A DNA stretch of 64,000 nt from Proteocatella sp051653405. GTDB lineage: Bacteria > Bacillota > Clostridia > Peptostreptococcales > Filifactoraceae. The translations under genes were made by a program, and so were the position numbers. Of this stretch, positions 33,587-44,140 are shown piece by piece. The stretch lies in the NCBI GenBank assembly GCA_051653405.1, contig JBOFWC010000102.1:1-64000 (forward strand). The letters run 5' to 3'. A model generated the notes under the pieces. It worked only from the letters and a program-made list of their open reading frames with translations, had not been told where the DNA came from and searched no databases. Each line of letters starts with the position of its first letter. The first letter of the stretch is position 1.

Positions 33587-35599
33587 ATGAAAAACAATAG
33601 TATTGATATCCTTACAATAAATACGATTAGAACCTTATCCGCAGATGCGGTTCAAAAAGCCAATTCAGGACATCCTGGACTTCCACTTGGAGCTGCTCCA
33701 GCAGCTTATGCTTTGTGGAAAAAAATGAATCATAATCCTCGAAATCCAAAATGGTTAAACCGTGATAGATTTGTACTTTCCGCAGGGCATGGATCTATGC
33801 TAATGTATTCACTGCTTCATGTATTTGGATATGATCTTAATCTTGAGGATATAAAAAATTTCAGACAGTTAAACTCAAAGACCCCAGGTCATCCAGAATA
33901 TAATCATACCCCTGGAATCGAAACTACAACAGGCCCCTTAGGTCAAGGTATTGCAAACGCTGTAGGAATGGCTATTTCAGAATCTTTTCTTGCAAAAACT
34001 TTCAATAGAGATGGTTTTGATATAATAAATCATTTCACTTATGTTTTGGCTGGTGATGGATGCCTTATGGAAGGAATATCTTCCGAAGCATGTTCTCTTG
34101 CTGGCACCTTAGAACTAGGAAAACTTATATTAATATACGATTCTAACAATATATCCATCGAAGGAAGTACAGATTTGGCATTTAAAGAGAATGTAGCACT
34201 TAGATACAGAGCTTACGGCTGGCAGGTAATAGAAGTGCCTGATGGCAATGATATCGAAGATATTTCAAAAGCTATAGACAGTGCAAAAGCTGAAATGACA
34301 AAACCCTCTCTAATAATAGTCAAAACTCAAATAGGATATGGGTGTCCTGCAAAACAAGGCACAGCTTCTGCACATGGTGAAGCGCTTGGAAAAGATAATG
34401 TTGCTGAGCTTAAAAATGTACTCGAATTCCCGTCTGACAAAGATTTCTTTGTGCCAAAAACAGTCCATGAAAATAGACAAAAATATATAAACGATGGAAT
34501 CCAAATGGAAAATGATTGGAATAAGCTACTTGAAAAATATAAATATATCCATCCTGAATTATATAAAAATTTTAGTAAAACTTTGGATACTGATATTCAA
34601 AACATACTTCTTAAAGGTAATTTTTGGCAAAATTTTGAAAAAGCATTATCCACAAGAGAAGCTTCTGGAATATTAATAAATAAAATTTCTGAAATGTTTC
34701 CTAACTTTATTGGTGGTTCTGCCGATTTGGCCCCATCAAATAAAACCCATATGTCTGGTAAGAATGATTATTCAGCATTGGACCGAACTGGGCGAAATAT
34801 CCACTTTGGAGTGAGAGAACATGCTATGGCTGCCATAACTAATGGAATGTATCTTCATGGAGGCACTATCCCATATTGTGCTACCTTTCTAGTATTTTCT
34901 GACTATATGAAAGCCGCTATGCGATTATCTGCTATAATGAAGCTACCTATAACCTATGTGCTTACACATGACAGTATCGGTGTTGGAGAAGACGGTCCAA
35001 CCCATCAACCTATAGAACAGCTCACTTCACTTAGAAGTATTCCTAATATGACGGTATTTAGACCTGCTGATGCCAAAGAAACTGCCTGTGGTTGGTATCA
35101 TGCCCTTTCAAATAAAATAGGTCCTACTTCGTTAATTTTAAGCAGGCAAACCCTTCCCCTATATGAAGAAACTGGAAGTGAAGCTTTAAAAGGTGCCTAT
35201 ATATTAAAAGAGGGAAGAAAAAATACTCCTGACATCATATTGATGGCTTCAGGGTCTGAAGTGGAGCTAATATATAAAGCTTATTTTGAACTTGAAAATA
35301 AAGGATTATCTGCTAGAGTAGTAAGTGTTCCTTCTATTGAGATCTTTGAGATGCAATCTGAAGAATATAAGAAAAAAATTCTTCCTCCTGAAATAAAAGC
35401 TAGAGTAGCTGTCGAAGCATCTTCTGGAGAACATTGGTATAAATATCTAGGTCTTGATGGAAAATTAATCTGTATGGAAACATTTGGAGCATCAGGTAAA
35501 GCTTCCGAATTATTTGAATATTACAACTTCACTTTAGATAATATAGTCAAGGTTTCCGAAAACGTTATCTACAACACGTTATTAAGCGGGACTAAATAA
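33587..35599 (+). CDS. tkt: Transketolase
   Basis: A 670-residue thiamine-diphosphate enzyme that moves two-carbon units between sugar phosphates, linking the pentose phosphate path to glycolysis. Motifs seen: SGHPGLPLGAA, the cofactor-binding GDGCLMEGISSEA, and the central HDSIGVGEDGPTHQPIEQL. Length matches full bacterial transketolases. The open frame extends 100 codons upstream to 33287, but those residues are low-complexity and overlap the divergent GGDEF gene; ATG 33587 has a GGAG site and starts the conserved domain. Aldolase follows about 110 bases later with its own promoter. Confidence 0.97.
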   Translation: MKNNSIDILTINTIRTLSADAVQKANSGHPGLPLGAAPAAYALWKKMNHNPRNPKWLNRDRFVLSAGHGSMLMYSLLHVFGYDLNLEDIKNFRQLNSKTPGHPEYNHTPGIETTTGPLGQGIANAVGMAISESFLAKTFNRDGFDIINHFTYVLAGDGCLMEGISSEACSLAGTLELGKLILIYDSNNISIEGSTDLAFKENVALRYRAYGWQVIEVPDGNDIEDISKAIDSAKAEMTKPSLIIVKTQIGYGCPAKQGTASAHGEALGKDNVAELKNVLEFPSDKDFFVPKTVHENRQKYINDGIQMENDWNKLLEKYKYIHPELYKNFSKTLDTDIQNILLKGNFWQNFEKALSTREASGILINKISEMFPNFIGGSADLAPSNKTHMSGKNDYSALDRTGRNIHFGVREHAMAAITNGMYLHGGTIPYCATFLVFSDYMKAAMRLSAIMKLPITYVLTHDSIGVGEDGPTHQPIEQLTSLRSIPNMTVFRPADAKETACGWYHALSNKIGPTSLILSRQTLPLYEETGSEALKGAYILKEGRKNTPDIILMASGSEVELIYKAYFELENKGLSARVVSVPSIEIFEMQSEEYKKKILPPEIKARVAVEASSGEHWYKYLGLDGKLICMETFGASGKASELFEYYNFTLDNIVKVSENVIYNTLLSGTK

Positions 35600-35658
35600 A
35601 ACCCAATTTTTTAGCGTATAATTACAAAAATGTTGTTTTAATTTGATTGTTTATAGGG

Positions 35659-35664
35659 TATAAT
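35659..35664 (+). promoter_or_regulatory. -10 box of the aldolase gene
   Basis: A perfect TATAAT 48 bases before the aldolase ATG at 35712; no good -35 box at 16-18 bases (the nearest TTGTTT at 35633-35638 is 20 bases away). No terminator hairpin is seen between transketolase and this box, so read-through is also possible. Confidence 0.45.
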
Positions 35665-35711
35665 TGCTTAGTGATAAACTATAATCTACTTTAAAAATGG
35701 AGGATTTTCAA

Positions 35712-36575
35712 ATGCTAGTATCAGCAAAAGAAATGCTAAATAAAGCAAGAGAAGGAAAATATGCTGTAGGTCAATTCAATATCAACAACCTAGAGTGGAC
35801 TAAAGCTATATTATTAACAGCACAGGAAAATAATTCACCAGTAATCTTAGGAGTTTCTGAAGGTGCTGGAAAATATATGTGCGGATACAAAACTATAGTG
35901 GGTATGGTTAATGGAATGATAGAAGAACTAAAAATAACAGTTCCAGTTGCATTACATTTAGACCATGGTAGCTATGATGGCACATTAAAAACTATCGAAG
36001 CAGGTTTTTCATCTGTAATGTTTGATGGTTCTCACTACCCAATAGCTGAAAATATCGAAAAAACTAAAGAACTTGTAAAAATATGTGAAGAAAAAGGAAT
36101 TTCTCTTGAAGCTGAAGTAGGTTCAATAGGAGGAGAAGAAGACGGTGTTGTAGGTCAAGGAGATATCGCTGATGCTAACGAATGTAAGCAAATAGCTGAT
36201 CTTGGCGTAACTATGTTAGCTGCTGGAATCGGAAATATCCATGGAAAATACCCAGCTAACTGGAAAGGTCTAGACTTTGATGCCCTTGAAGCTATAAACA
36301 ATGCAACTGGTGGAATGCCACTTGTTCTTCATGGCGGAACTGGAATCCCAGCTGATATGATTCAAAAAGCCATATCACTTGGAGTTGCTAAAATAAATGT
36401 TAATACAGAATGCCAGCTAGCATTTGCTGCTGCAACAAGAAAGTTTATTGAAGAAGGAAAAGACCTTGAAGGTAAAAACTTTGACCCAAGAAAACTTCTT
36501 GCACCAGGTTTTGAAGCTATAAAAGCTACTGTAAAAGAAAAAATGGAGCTTTTTGGTTCAATAAATAAAGCTTAA
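35712..36575 (+). CDS. fba: Class II fructose-bisphosphate aldolase family protein
   Basis: A 287-residue zinc aldolase. Metal and substrate motifs are intact: LHLDHGSYDG (Asp and His), SVMFDGSHYP, EAEVGSIGGEEDG and LHGGTGIP, then KINVNTECQ for phosphate binding. It cleaves fructose 1,6-bisphosphate in glycolysis; tagatose bisphosphate aldolases look very similar and cannot be excluded. ATG 35712 with GGAGG eight bases before is chosen over the frame start at 35697. Its position beside transketolase fits central sugar metabolism. Confidence 0.93.
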   Translation: MLVSAKEMLNKAREGKYAVGQFNINNLEWTKAILLTAQENNSPVILGVSEGAGKYMCGYKTIVGMVNGMIEELKITVPVALHLDHGSYDGTLKTIEAGFSSVMFDGSHYPIAENIEKTKELVKICEEKGISLEAEVGSIGGEEDGVVGQGDIADANECKQIADLGVTMLAAGIGNIHGKYPANWKGLDFDALEAINNATGGMPLVLHGGTGIPADMIQKAISLGVAKINVNTECQLAFAAATRKFIEEGKDLEGKNFDPRKLLAPGFEAIKATVKEKMELFGSINKA

Positions 36576-36666
36576 AAAACTTTAAAAAGCTTAATTTAAA
36601 AATTTAAATTTACTTTTATTATTTTTACACCTTTTAAAATTAATTTTAAATTAACCAACAAATAAT

Positions 36667-36715
36667 AACTGTAGTTTCTAAGCTATGCCCAATGCTTAAA
36701 AACTACAGTTTTTTA
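36667..36715. terminator. Terminator after the aldolase gene
   Basis: Arms AACTGTAGTTT (36667-36677) and AAACTACAGTT (36700-36710) extended by an inner TAAGC/GCTTA stem and followed by a T run. The mirror tail on the minus strand is T-rich as well (TTATTATTTG), so it may also end kdpD transcripts. Confidence 0.75.
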
Positions 36716-36818
36716 TTTATAATATTTATTTTATTCTAATAAATAATCAAATTTATATGTTAAAACTCACTATTTTGGTAGCTTATAAAAATTTAATTTA
36801 TTAAAACCATGTTAATTT

Positions 36819-39497
36819 TTAAACTTTAGGAATTTTTATAACGAATGTTGTTCCTCCTATATCATTATTAATTGCCTTTATTGTTCCCCCATGAGCTTCA
36901 ACTATAGATTTACAAATAGAAAGCCCTAATCCCATCCCTCGTTGTTTATCATTTCCATCTTGAGATGTGGTAAAAAATAAATCAAATATTTTATCTATAT
37001 ATTCAGTTGATATTCCTCCACCATTATCTATTATTGATAAAAAAAACCAACAGTCTTCTAACTTGTACTCTATTTCAATATTGCTATTTGGTTTTGTATG
37101 TTTAAAGGCATTGTCAAGTAAATTAATTATAGCTTGCATCATAAGTTGTGCATCCATATATACAAAATCTAAATTATCATTATTTTTTATATTTACAGTT
37201 CTTCCTTCGCTACGTTTTATGACCTTAGAAACAGAAACTGCTATAATTTCGTCAACTAATTCAGGCTTTTTATTTACTGCAAGTTTCCCTTCTTGTATTT
37301 TAGTCATATTTAAAAGATTTTCAACCAATGAGGATAGCCATTGCGCATCATTAGAAATATCAAATAACATGCTGTGTAACACATCTTTATTTACTGAATC
37401 TAAATTTTCAATCAAAAAACTTGCACACCCTTCTATTCCTGTTAATGGCGTTCTTAAATCATGAGAAATTGATCTTAAGAGATTTGATCTTAATCTTTCG
37501 TTATTTGCTCTTAGACTCATTTCATTTTTTGTTTTTAATATATTTTCTTTTTCAATTGCCATCGCAACTTCATCTAGTATTGCAATAAGTAGACTTTTTT
37601 CAAATGAATCTAATCTCTTTTCACCATTCATTGCAATCCCTATTACAGCAAATACATTGTCTCCACTTCTTACGGACATATATAAACATTTTGCTCCTGA
37701 TAATGTATTTGTTGTGGCTCCTGCATGTTTGTTATTTACAAATACCCACTGAGCTACTGCATATTCATCAGAAGTTATATACTTTTTATCACTATTTATG
37801 TCATTTATTATAGATTCCAATAATTTTCCCTCTTTTACTGGATATATAATAACAGTTTTTCCTAACAATTTTTTTATCTGAATTGACGTTTCAATCAAAA
37901 TTTCTTGTTCATCTTTTGCTTTTTGAAGTTTTTGGCTAGTTTCTAAAAGTACTTCTGTCCTATATGCTTTTAAAGAAGATTGTGTTTCTTGCTCTTTTAC
38001 TCTCTTTGTTATAGTGCTTGTTGTTATTGAAGAAATAAACATTATGAGAAATGTCACTGGATATCCTGATTCATGTGCATTAAATGTGAATTTAGGTTCT
38101 GTAAAGAAGAAATTAAACATTAACACCGCGCATAATGATGAAATTATTCCATAAATTTTACTTTTTGTAATCATAGCTGTAAATAAAGTTGCTAGAATGT
38201 ATACTGTAATTATATTTGATTCTGCAAAACCTATATTTTCAAATATGAAACCTACAGCTGTTGCCAAAAGAAGACATGCAATTAAACTTAATGTATCTGC
38301 AAAAGAAAACTGTATTAATTTAATTTTGTATTTTTGTTTTTGTTCTTCTGCAAAAGTCTTACTGTTTTTATTTGGGATTACATATACTTCTAAATTCGGA
38401 GCATAATACATTAATTTATCAACATAAGTCTGTGTAGAAAACCCTAATATAAACCGTCTCACCGGACGTCCTAATATAATTTTTGATACTCCACACAATT
38501 TTGCATATTCTGAAACTTGATATGCAATATCATCTCCATAAACAGTTACTATTTTTGCTCCTAATTGCTCTGCTAAACGAATATTTTCTGCCAGCCTTTT
38601 CTTATTTTCTTCATTCATATCCTCAAAATTTGAATTTTCTACAAAAAGTGCTGTAAAATTTCCATGGAATGCATCTGCCATTTTTGCAGCAGTACGTATC
38701 ACTTTTGCATTATATGGAGAGCTTGATAAACACATCAATATATGCTCCCCTGTAACATATCCATTATTTTGAGTAATATTCTTATTGTGTTCTACACTAA
38801 TATTAACTCTATCCGCAGTTCTTCTTAAAGCTATCTCTCTAAGCGCAACTAAATTTTCTTTTGTAAAAAAATTTTTAAGTGCTAATTTTGCCTGATTTTC
38901 TTTATATATCTTCCCTTCTTCAAGTCTAAATATTAAATCATCTGGTTCAATATCTACAAGTTCAACTTTATCCGCCCCATCAAAGATACTATCAGGCACA
39001 CGTTCCCTTACAGATACTCCTGTAATAGATTCAACCACATCATAAAGCCCTTCTATATGTTGTACATTTACAGTTGTGTAAACATCAATTCCCATTTTTA
39101 AAAGTTCTTCTATATCTTGATAGCGTTTTAAATGCCTACAGCCTTTAGCATTAGTATGTGCTAATTCATCTACTAAAATAACTTCAGGCTTACGTTTTAG
39201 AGCACTTTCTATATCAAACTCATAGATTATTGCCGATTTGTATGCAATAGGTAATGGTGGAATTTGAGGTAATCCTTTTATAAGAGCGAGGGTATCTGCC
39301 CTTTGGTGTGGTTCTACATAACCTATAACCACATCTACACCTGATTTTTTTAAAATATGTGCTTCATCTAACATAGCGTAGGTTTTTCCTACGCCTGCTG
39401 AATAGCCAAAAAATATTTTCAGTTTCCCTTTTCCTCTTTGTTCTTCTTCATTGGCTTCTTTTAAAAGCACTTCTGGATTTATTCTTTTTTCTACCAT
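36819..39497 (-). CDS. kdpD: KdpD potassium sensor kinase
   Basis: An 892-residue membrane histidine kinase. Order of domains: N-terminal KdpD domain with Walker A (GYSAGVGKTYAML), a Usp-like domain (about 250-370), four closely spaced membrane helices (about 400-490), a GAF-like domain, then the kinase core with SISHDLRTPLTG (acceptor His), NLLDNAFKHT and GMGLGLSICKSIVEAHGG. It senses low potassium or turgor and phosphorylates KdpE. It is the last gene of the kdp operon, separate from kdpE, which lies upstream of the structural genes. Confidence 0.96.
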   Translation of the reverse strand: MVEKRINPEVLLKEANEEEQRGKGKLKIFFGYSAGVGKTYAMLDEAHILKKSGVDVVIGYVEPHQRADTLALIKGLPQIPPLPIAYKSAIIYEFDIESALKRKPEVILVDELAHTNAKGCRHLKRYQDIEELLKMGIDVYTTVNVQHIEGLYDVVESITGVSVRERVPDSIFDGADKVELVDIEPDDLIFRLEEGKIYKENQAKLALKNFFTKENLVALREIALRRTADRVNISVEHNKNITQNNGYVTGEHILMCLSSSPYNAKVIRTAAKMADAFHGNFTALFVENSNFEDMNEENKKRLAENIRLAEQLGAKIVTVYGDDIAYQVSEYAKLCGVSKIILGRPVRRFILGFSTQTYVDKLMYYAPNLEVYVIPNKNSKTFAEEQKQKYKIKLIQFSFADTLSLIACLLLATAVGFIFENIGFAESNIITVYILATLFTAMITKSKIYGIISSLCAVLMFNFFFTEPKFTFNAHESGYPVTFLIMFISSITTSTITKRVKEQETQSSLKAYRTEVLLETSQKLQKAKDEQEILIETSIQIKKLLGKTVIIYPVKEGKLLESIINDINSDKKYITSDEYAVAQWVFVNNKHAGATTNTLSGAKCLYMSVRSGDNVFAVIGIAMNGEKRLDSFEKSLLIAILDEVAMAIEKENILKTKNEMSLRANNERLRSNLLRSISHDLRTPLTGIEGCASFLIENLDSVNKDVLHSMLFDISNDAQWLSSLVENLLNMTKIQEGKLAVNKKPELVDEIIAVSVSKVIKRSEGRTVNIKNNDNLDFVYMDAQLMMQAIINLLDNAFKHTKPNSNIEIEYKLEDCWFFLSIIDNGGGISTEYIDKIFDLFFTTSQDGNDKQRGMGLGLSICKSIVEAHGGTIKAINNDIGGTTFVIKIPKV

Positions 39498-39516
39498 TTA
39501 ATTCCTCCAATCAGTT

Positions 39517-40146
39517 TTATTCCCCCATATTATCTAATGCATTTGCAATTTCTATATTTACGCCAAGAACATTTACCGTTTCTTCTCCAAATATTCCTAT
39601 AAATTTTGAATCAGTATTGTTTTTTATTATTTTAATTATATCATTTTCTGATAGTCCTGTATTTTTTGTAATTCTATCAACTTGGATATAAGCACTTTGT
39701 GGTGAAATATGTGGATCTAAGCCTGAACCAGATGCAGTTAATAAATCTGCTGGAATTTTATCTATTTTCACAGTTGGATTTTCATTTAAAAAAAGTATCA
39801 TATCTTCTTCAACGCGTTCTTTAAGTTTTGGATTAGATGGAGCATAATTATTGGACCCTGTTGCAATCCCACTATATTCTCCATTATCCTTTTCTAGCAA
39901 TGTGTACGTATTGTAATTTACTGCCGAAGGTCGACATTTCATAAATCTTAAATCTGTAAACTCTTGTCCAATAAGTTCTGAGCCTATCTTTTCACCGTCT
40001 CGATATATTATACTACCGTTTGATTGTGAAGGAAATATTATCTGTGCCATACCCGTCATAGTTAATGGATACATGAATCCACACAATATAAAGATAACTA
40101 TAGAAAATTTAAAAATAGTTTTTAATGCTTCAAAAAAGTTTTTCAT
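39517..40146 (-). CDS. kdpC: KdpC, potassium-transporting ATPase subunit C
   Basis: A 209-residue subunit with one N-terminal membrane helix (about 12-32) and a soluble extracytoplasmic domain. The motifs GSELIGQEFTD, RPSAVNYNTY, ASGSGLDPHISPQSA and VNVLGVNIEIANAL are conserved across KdpC. It stabilises the KdpA-KdpB complex. AGGAGG ribosome site; 12 bases after kdpB and 19 before kdpD. Length is typical. Confidence 0.96.
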   Translation of the reverse strand: MKNFFEALKTIFKFSIVIFILCGFMYPLTMTGMAQIIFPSQSNGSIIYRDGEKIGSELIGQEFTDLRFMKCRPSAVNYNTYTLLEKDNGEYSGIATGSNNYAPSNPKLKERVEEDMILFLNENPTVKIDKIPADLLTASGSGLDPHISPQSAYIQVDRITKNTGLSENDIIKIIKNNTDSKFIGIFGEETVNVLGVNIEIANALDNMGE

Positions 40147-40158
40147 AATTAATGCCTC

Positions 40159-42216
40159 CTAAAATCCTATTATCAAAAGTAGTGGAGTTATAATCAAATC
40201 TATTACCTTTATTCCTATAAAAGGTGTTATTATACCACCGATTCCATATATTCCAATATTCCTCATAAGCAATTTTTCAGAACTCATAGGAACATATTTT
40301 ACCCCTTTCATTGCAAGTGGAATTAAAATGGGTATTATAATTGCATTAAAAATAAGTGCTGATAATATTGCACTATATGGTGTAGATAATTTCATTATAT
40401 TTAATAGCTGCATTTCTGGAATTGATATCATAAACATAGCTGGAATTATAGCAAAATATTTAGCTATATCATTAGCTATACTAAAGGTAGTCAAAGAACC
40501 TCTTGTAATAAGCAGTTGTTTTCCTATTTCTACAATATCTAAAATTTTAGTTGGATCTGAGTCTAAATCAACCATATTTGCAGCTTCTTTTGCAGACGTT
40601 GTTCCGCTATTCATAGCAATTCCAACATCGGCTTGTGCTAACGCTGGTGCATCATTAGTTCCATCACCTGTCATAGCAACAATTTTACCTTCAAATTGTT
40701 CTTTTTTTATAAACTCTAATTTATCTTCTGGTTTACATTCAGCAATAAATTCATCTACACCAGCTTCTTGTGCAATCGTAGCTGCTGTTAGTGGATTATC
40801 CCCTGTACACATTATGGTTTTTATTCCCATTTCTCTAAGTCTTTTAAATCTTTCAACTAACCCAGGTTTTACAGTATCCTTTAAATAAATAACGCCTAAT
40901 ATTATATTGTTTTTGCATACGACAAGTGGCGTCCCTCCTAAAGATGCTATTTTATCTACATAGTTTGATAAATCTTCTGGTATAACTCCACCTTGAAGTT
41001 CTATATATTCAGCTATAGCATTTGAAGCTCCTTTGAAAATTTTCATATCACTTTCAATATCAACCCCACTCATTTTACTTTGTGCTGTAAATGGAATAAA
41101 TTTCATGTCAATATACTGTTTATCAACTACGCAACTTCCCAATTTTTTACCTAGTTCAACAATAGATTTGCCCTCTGGTGTATCATCGCATAATGAGCAT
41201 ATTACCGAACTATCGATTAATTCTTGTTTCCCAATTCCATTTACTGGATAAAAATCCGATGCAAGACGATTTCCAAAGGTAATAGTTCCAGTTTTATCTA
41301 GTATCATTGTGTCTACATCTCCGCAAGCTTCTACTGCTTTTCCAGACATAGCTATTACATTAAATCTTGTAACCCTATCCATCCCAGCAATTCCTATTGC
41401 TGAAAGTAATCCCCCTATAGTAGTTGGTATAAGGCATACAGTAAGTGCTATTAAAGTTGAAATTTGTATTTCTACTCCGCTATAAATTGTAATTGGATAT
41501 AAAGTAACTATCACAATTAAAAATATTAATGTTAAACTTACCAACAATGTAGTTAAGGCTATCTCATTCGGTGTTTTTTGACGTTTTGCGCCTTCTACCA
41601 TTGATATCATTTTATCTAGAAAACTTTCTCCAGGTAATGAAGTTATTCTTATTTTTAACCAATCTGAAGATACCGTTGTACCTCCTGTAACACTTGAAAA
41701 ATCTCCTCCACATTCTTTTACTACAGGAGCTGATTCTCCTGTAATTGCAGATTCGTCAACCGCTGCAATTCCTTCTATAACTTCTCCATCATTAGGAATT
41801 ATTTCTCCTGATTTAACTAAAACTATGTCACCTTTTTTTAGTTCAGTTGAGCTTATTATTTTTTCATCACCTTTATCATCAATGAGTCTTGCCTTTGTAT
41901 CTTTCTTTGTTTTTTTTAGAGATTCTGCTTGTGCTCGCCCTCTACCTTCTGCTACTGCTTCCGCAAAGTTTGCAAATAATATCGTGATAAATAGAATTAA
42001 TGAAACACAAATATTATAAGTCCTAAAAAACTCTACTTGATCATTAAAAAAATTCGGTTTAATAACAAGTAATATGGATATCAAAAAACATATTTCCACG
42101 ACAAACATAACCGGATTTCTTATCATATCACTTGGATTAAGTTTTATAAATGCTCCTTTTATAGCATCCTTCATTATATCTTTTGTTAAAAATTTTATAT
42201 TTTTGTTTTTATTCAT
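40159..42216 (-). CDS. kdpB: KdpB, potassium-transporting P-type ATPase
   Basis: A 685-residue catalytic P-type ATPase. The phosphorylation site LDKTGTITFGNR, the actuator TGES (AITGESAPV) and the hinge TGDGTNDAPALAQADVG are intact, with seven or so membrane helices. It drives potassium uptake through KdpA. It lies six bases after kdpA, with a GGAGG site. No feature departs from the family. Confidence 0.97.
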   Translation of the reverse strand: MNKNKNIKFLTKDIMKDAIKGAFIKLNPSDMIRNPVMFVVEICFLISILLVIKPNFFNDQVEFFRTYNICVSLILFITILFANFAEAVAEGRGRAQAESLKKTKKDTKARLIDDKGDEKIISSTELKKGDIVLVKSGEIIPNDGEVIEGIAAVDESAITGESAPVVKECGGDFSSVTGGTTVSSDWLKIRITSLPGESFLDKMISMVEGAKRQKTPNEIALTTLLVSLTLIFLIVIVTLYPITIYSGVEIQISTLIALTVCLIPTTIGGLLSAIGIAGMDRVTRFNVIAMSGKAVEACGDVDTMILDKTGTITFGNRLASDFYPVNGIGKQELIDSSVICSLCDDTPEGKSIVELGKKLGSCVVDKQYIDMKFIPFTAQSKMSGVDIESDMKIFKGASNAIAEYIELQGGVIPEDLSNYVDKIASLGGTPLVVCKNNIILGVIYLKDTVKPGLVERFKRLREMGIKTIMCTGDNPLTAATIAQEAGVDEFIAECKPEDKLEFIKKEQFEGKIVAMTGDGTNDAPALAQADVGIAMNSGTTSAKEAANMVDLDSDPTKILDIVEIGKQLLITRGSLTTFSIANDIAKYFAIIPAMFMISIPEMQLLNIMKLSTPYSAILSALIFNAIIIPILIPLAMKGVKYVPMSSEKLLMRNIGIYGIGGIITPFIGIKVIDLIITPLLLIIGF

Positions 42217-42222
42217 TTTATA

Positions 42223-43938
42223 CTACCTCCACAATATAAGATGTTCTGCTATTGGTCCTAATGAAACAGCAGGTAAGAAAGTAAGCGCTGCAAATATTAT
42301 AACTATAAATGAAGTTATTACTCCAAATGAAACAGTTGATGTTTTTAATGTACCAATCGTTTCATTAACATATCTTTTTGAAAGCAAAGACCCTGCAATT
42401 GCAAGTTGTAGAATAATAGATACATATCTTCCAAAAAACATTGCTAATCCTGTTGTAATATTCCAGAAAAAGTTATTATCTGCCAAACCTTCAAATCCTG
42501 AACCATTATTTGCTGCTGATGAGGAAAATTCATAAAGCACTTGTGAAAGCCCATGGTATCCTGGGTTTGTAATCCCAACTAACCCTGAATTTAAACTTAC
42601 CGCAATGGCTGAAAATCCAAGAATTAAAATAGGATGTAGTAAGATACATATAACTATCAATTTCATTTCTCTACTTTCTATTTTTTTACCAAGATATTCG
42701 GGAGTTCGTCCAATCATCAGCCCACATATAAATACAGTTAGCATAACATAGAGTAGCATATTCATTAATCCAACTCCGACTCCGCCAAAAACAGTATTTA
42801 GCATCATATTTAGCATAGCTACCATTCCACCTAATGGCGTTAACGTGTCATGCATATTGTTTACCGTTCCCGTTGTAAATGCTGTTGTTACAGTTGAAAA
42901 CATCGCAGATTGTGCAATTCCAAAACGTACTTCTTTACCTTCGTAGTTTCCCATACTTTGATTTATTCCGATTTTTTCTAGTTCAGGATTTCCTGCATAT
43001 TCCGAATAGAAACAAACTAGTAACCCTATAACAAAAATCAGACTCATGGCAATAAATATACTTCTTCCTTCATCTCCAAACATTGGTCTTCTTCTTTTAA
43101 TCGTACCATTTCTTTTTTGTTTCTCATTATAAAAAGTGAGTCCAAAAACTACAACACATGATCCTGGTAAAATCATCATAGAAAACATTTCAACCATATT
43201 TGTAATTATGTTTGGATTTTCAAAAGGTGTTGACGAATTTGCACCTAAAAACCCACCTCCATTAGTTCCAATATGTTTTATAGATTCTAAACTAGCTATT
43301 GGTCCTAGTGGTATATCTTGTAATTTTTCTTCTATTGTATTAACTGTTATATTAGGTTCCAGCGTTTGAGGTGTCCCTTGAGAAACTAAAACAAGTCCAA
43401 CTACAAGCGATAATGGTATCAGCACTCGCGTTATAACTCTAATCATATCAACAAAGTAATTCCCCATTTGTTTACCACATAGTCCTCTTATCATAGCCAT
43501 ACACGCAGAATATCCAGTAGCTGCTGAAGTAAACATCATCATCGTAATTACAACCATTTGAGAAAAATATGAAAGGCCGCTTTCCCCCGAATAATGTTGT
43601 AAATTGGTGTTTGTCATAAAACTAATTATAGTATTGAAAGAAAGACTTGCTTCCATATTGCTAATATCATTTGGATTTAATGTGAGATGCCCTTGAATTC
43701 TTAATATAATATATCCTATAAAAATCATTGTTGCATTTGTTATTATAAGTCCAAAAGTATATCGTTTCCAACTCATATCCTCTTTGTTTATATTACATAA
43801 TCTATAAATAGCATTATCCATATTATCAAAAAAAGGATCTAATACAGTTTTTTCATGACTTGAAACCTTATATAAATATCCCCCCATAGGAATAATTAAT
43901 ACTATAAAAATCAATATATTTAAAATTAACTGAACCAT
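42223..43938 (-). CDS. kdpA: KdpA, potassium-transporting ATPase channel subunit
   Basis: A 571-residue membrane protein with about ten helices and four channel-like repeats. Selectivity-filter regions such as NTNLQHYSGESGLSYFSQM, GTNGGGFLGANSSTPFENP and SSAANNGSGFEGLADNN are clearly conserved. It binds and conducts potassium within the Kdp complex. The ATG at 43938 is preceded by GGAG and, 15 bases upstream, by the stop of the short kdpF frame. Confidence 0.97.
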   Translation of the reverse strand: MVQLILNILIFIVLIIPMGGYLYKVSSHEKTVLDPFFDNMDNAIYRLCNINKEDMSWKRYTFGLIITNATMIFIGYIILRIQGHLTLNPNDISNMEASLSFNTIISFMTNTNLQHYSGESGLSYFSQMVVITMMMFTSAATGYSACMAMIRGLCGKQMGNYFVDMIRVITRVLIPLSLVVGLVLVSQGTPQTLEPNITVNTIEEKLQDIPLGPIASLESIKHIGTNGGGFLGANSSTPFENPNIITNMVEMFSMMILPGSCVVVFGLTFYNEKQKRNGTIKRRRPMFGDEGRSIFIAMSLIFVIGLLVCFYSEYAGNPELEKIGINQSMGNYEGKEVRFGIAQSAMFSTVTTAFTTGTVNNMHDTLTPLGGMVAMLNMMLNTVFGGVGVGLMNMLLYVMLTVFICGLMIGRTPEYLGKKIESREMKLIVICILLHPILILGFSAIAVSLNSGLVGITNPGYHGLSQVLYEFSSSAANNGSGFEGLADNNFFWNITTGLAMFFGRYVSIILQLAIAGSLLSKRYVNETIGTLKTSTVSFGVITSFIVIIFAALTFLPAVSLGPIAEHLILWR

Positions 43939-43953
43939 TATTCTACACTCCTT

Positions 43954-44031
43954 TTAAAATTTTTCCGGATTAATAATAACATATAATAAATAGCTATTTA
44001 CTCCAATTATTAACGTCGTAAGTAAAATCAT
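43954..44031 (-). CDS. kdpF: KdpF-like micro-protein
   Basis: A 25-residue frame (MILLTTLIIGVNSYLLYVII then NPEKF) just before kdpA. It is a single hydrophobic helix ending in a short tail, and the C-terminal pattern YxxxxINPEKF matches KdpF (Escherichia coli ends in YALINAEAF). KdpF is a lipid-like stabiliser of the complex. GAGG of the upstream stop region serves as ribosome site. Too short for standard gene finding. Confidence 0.82.
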   Translation of the reverse strand: MILLTTLIIGVNSYLLYVIINPEKF

Positions 44032-44040
44032 AAATGCCTC

Positions 44041-44130
44041 CTATTTTTTTAACTGTTTTTCACAAAATTTTTCAAGTGAAAATAATATTGTTAGAGATAA
44101 CAAAAATATACCTATCATTAAGATGTCCAT
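44041..44130 (-). CDS. Kdp-operon micro-protein, single membrane helix
   Basis: A 29-residue frame (starts MDILMIGIFLLSLTILFSLE) with a strong GGAGGG site four bases from the ATG. It has one hydrophobic helix followed by a Lys/Glu-rich tail (EKFCEKQLKK). I recall similar MD-[IL]-L-x-IG proteins before kdpF in other bacteria, but have no name for them. It ends nine bases before the kdpF start, so it belongs to the kdp transcript. Good ribosome site and position support expression; function unknown. Confidence 0.65.
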   Translation of the reverse strand: MDILMIGIFLLSLTILFSLEKFCEKQLKK

Positions 44131-44140
44131 TTTACCCTCC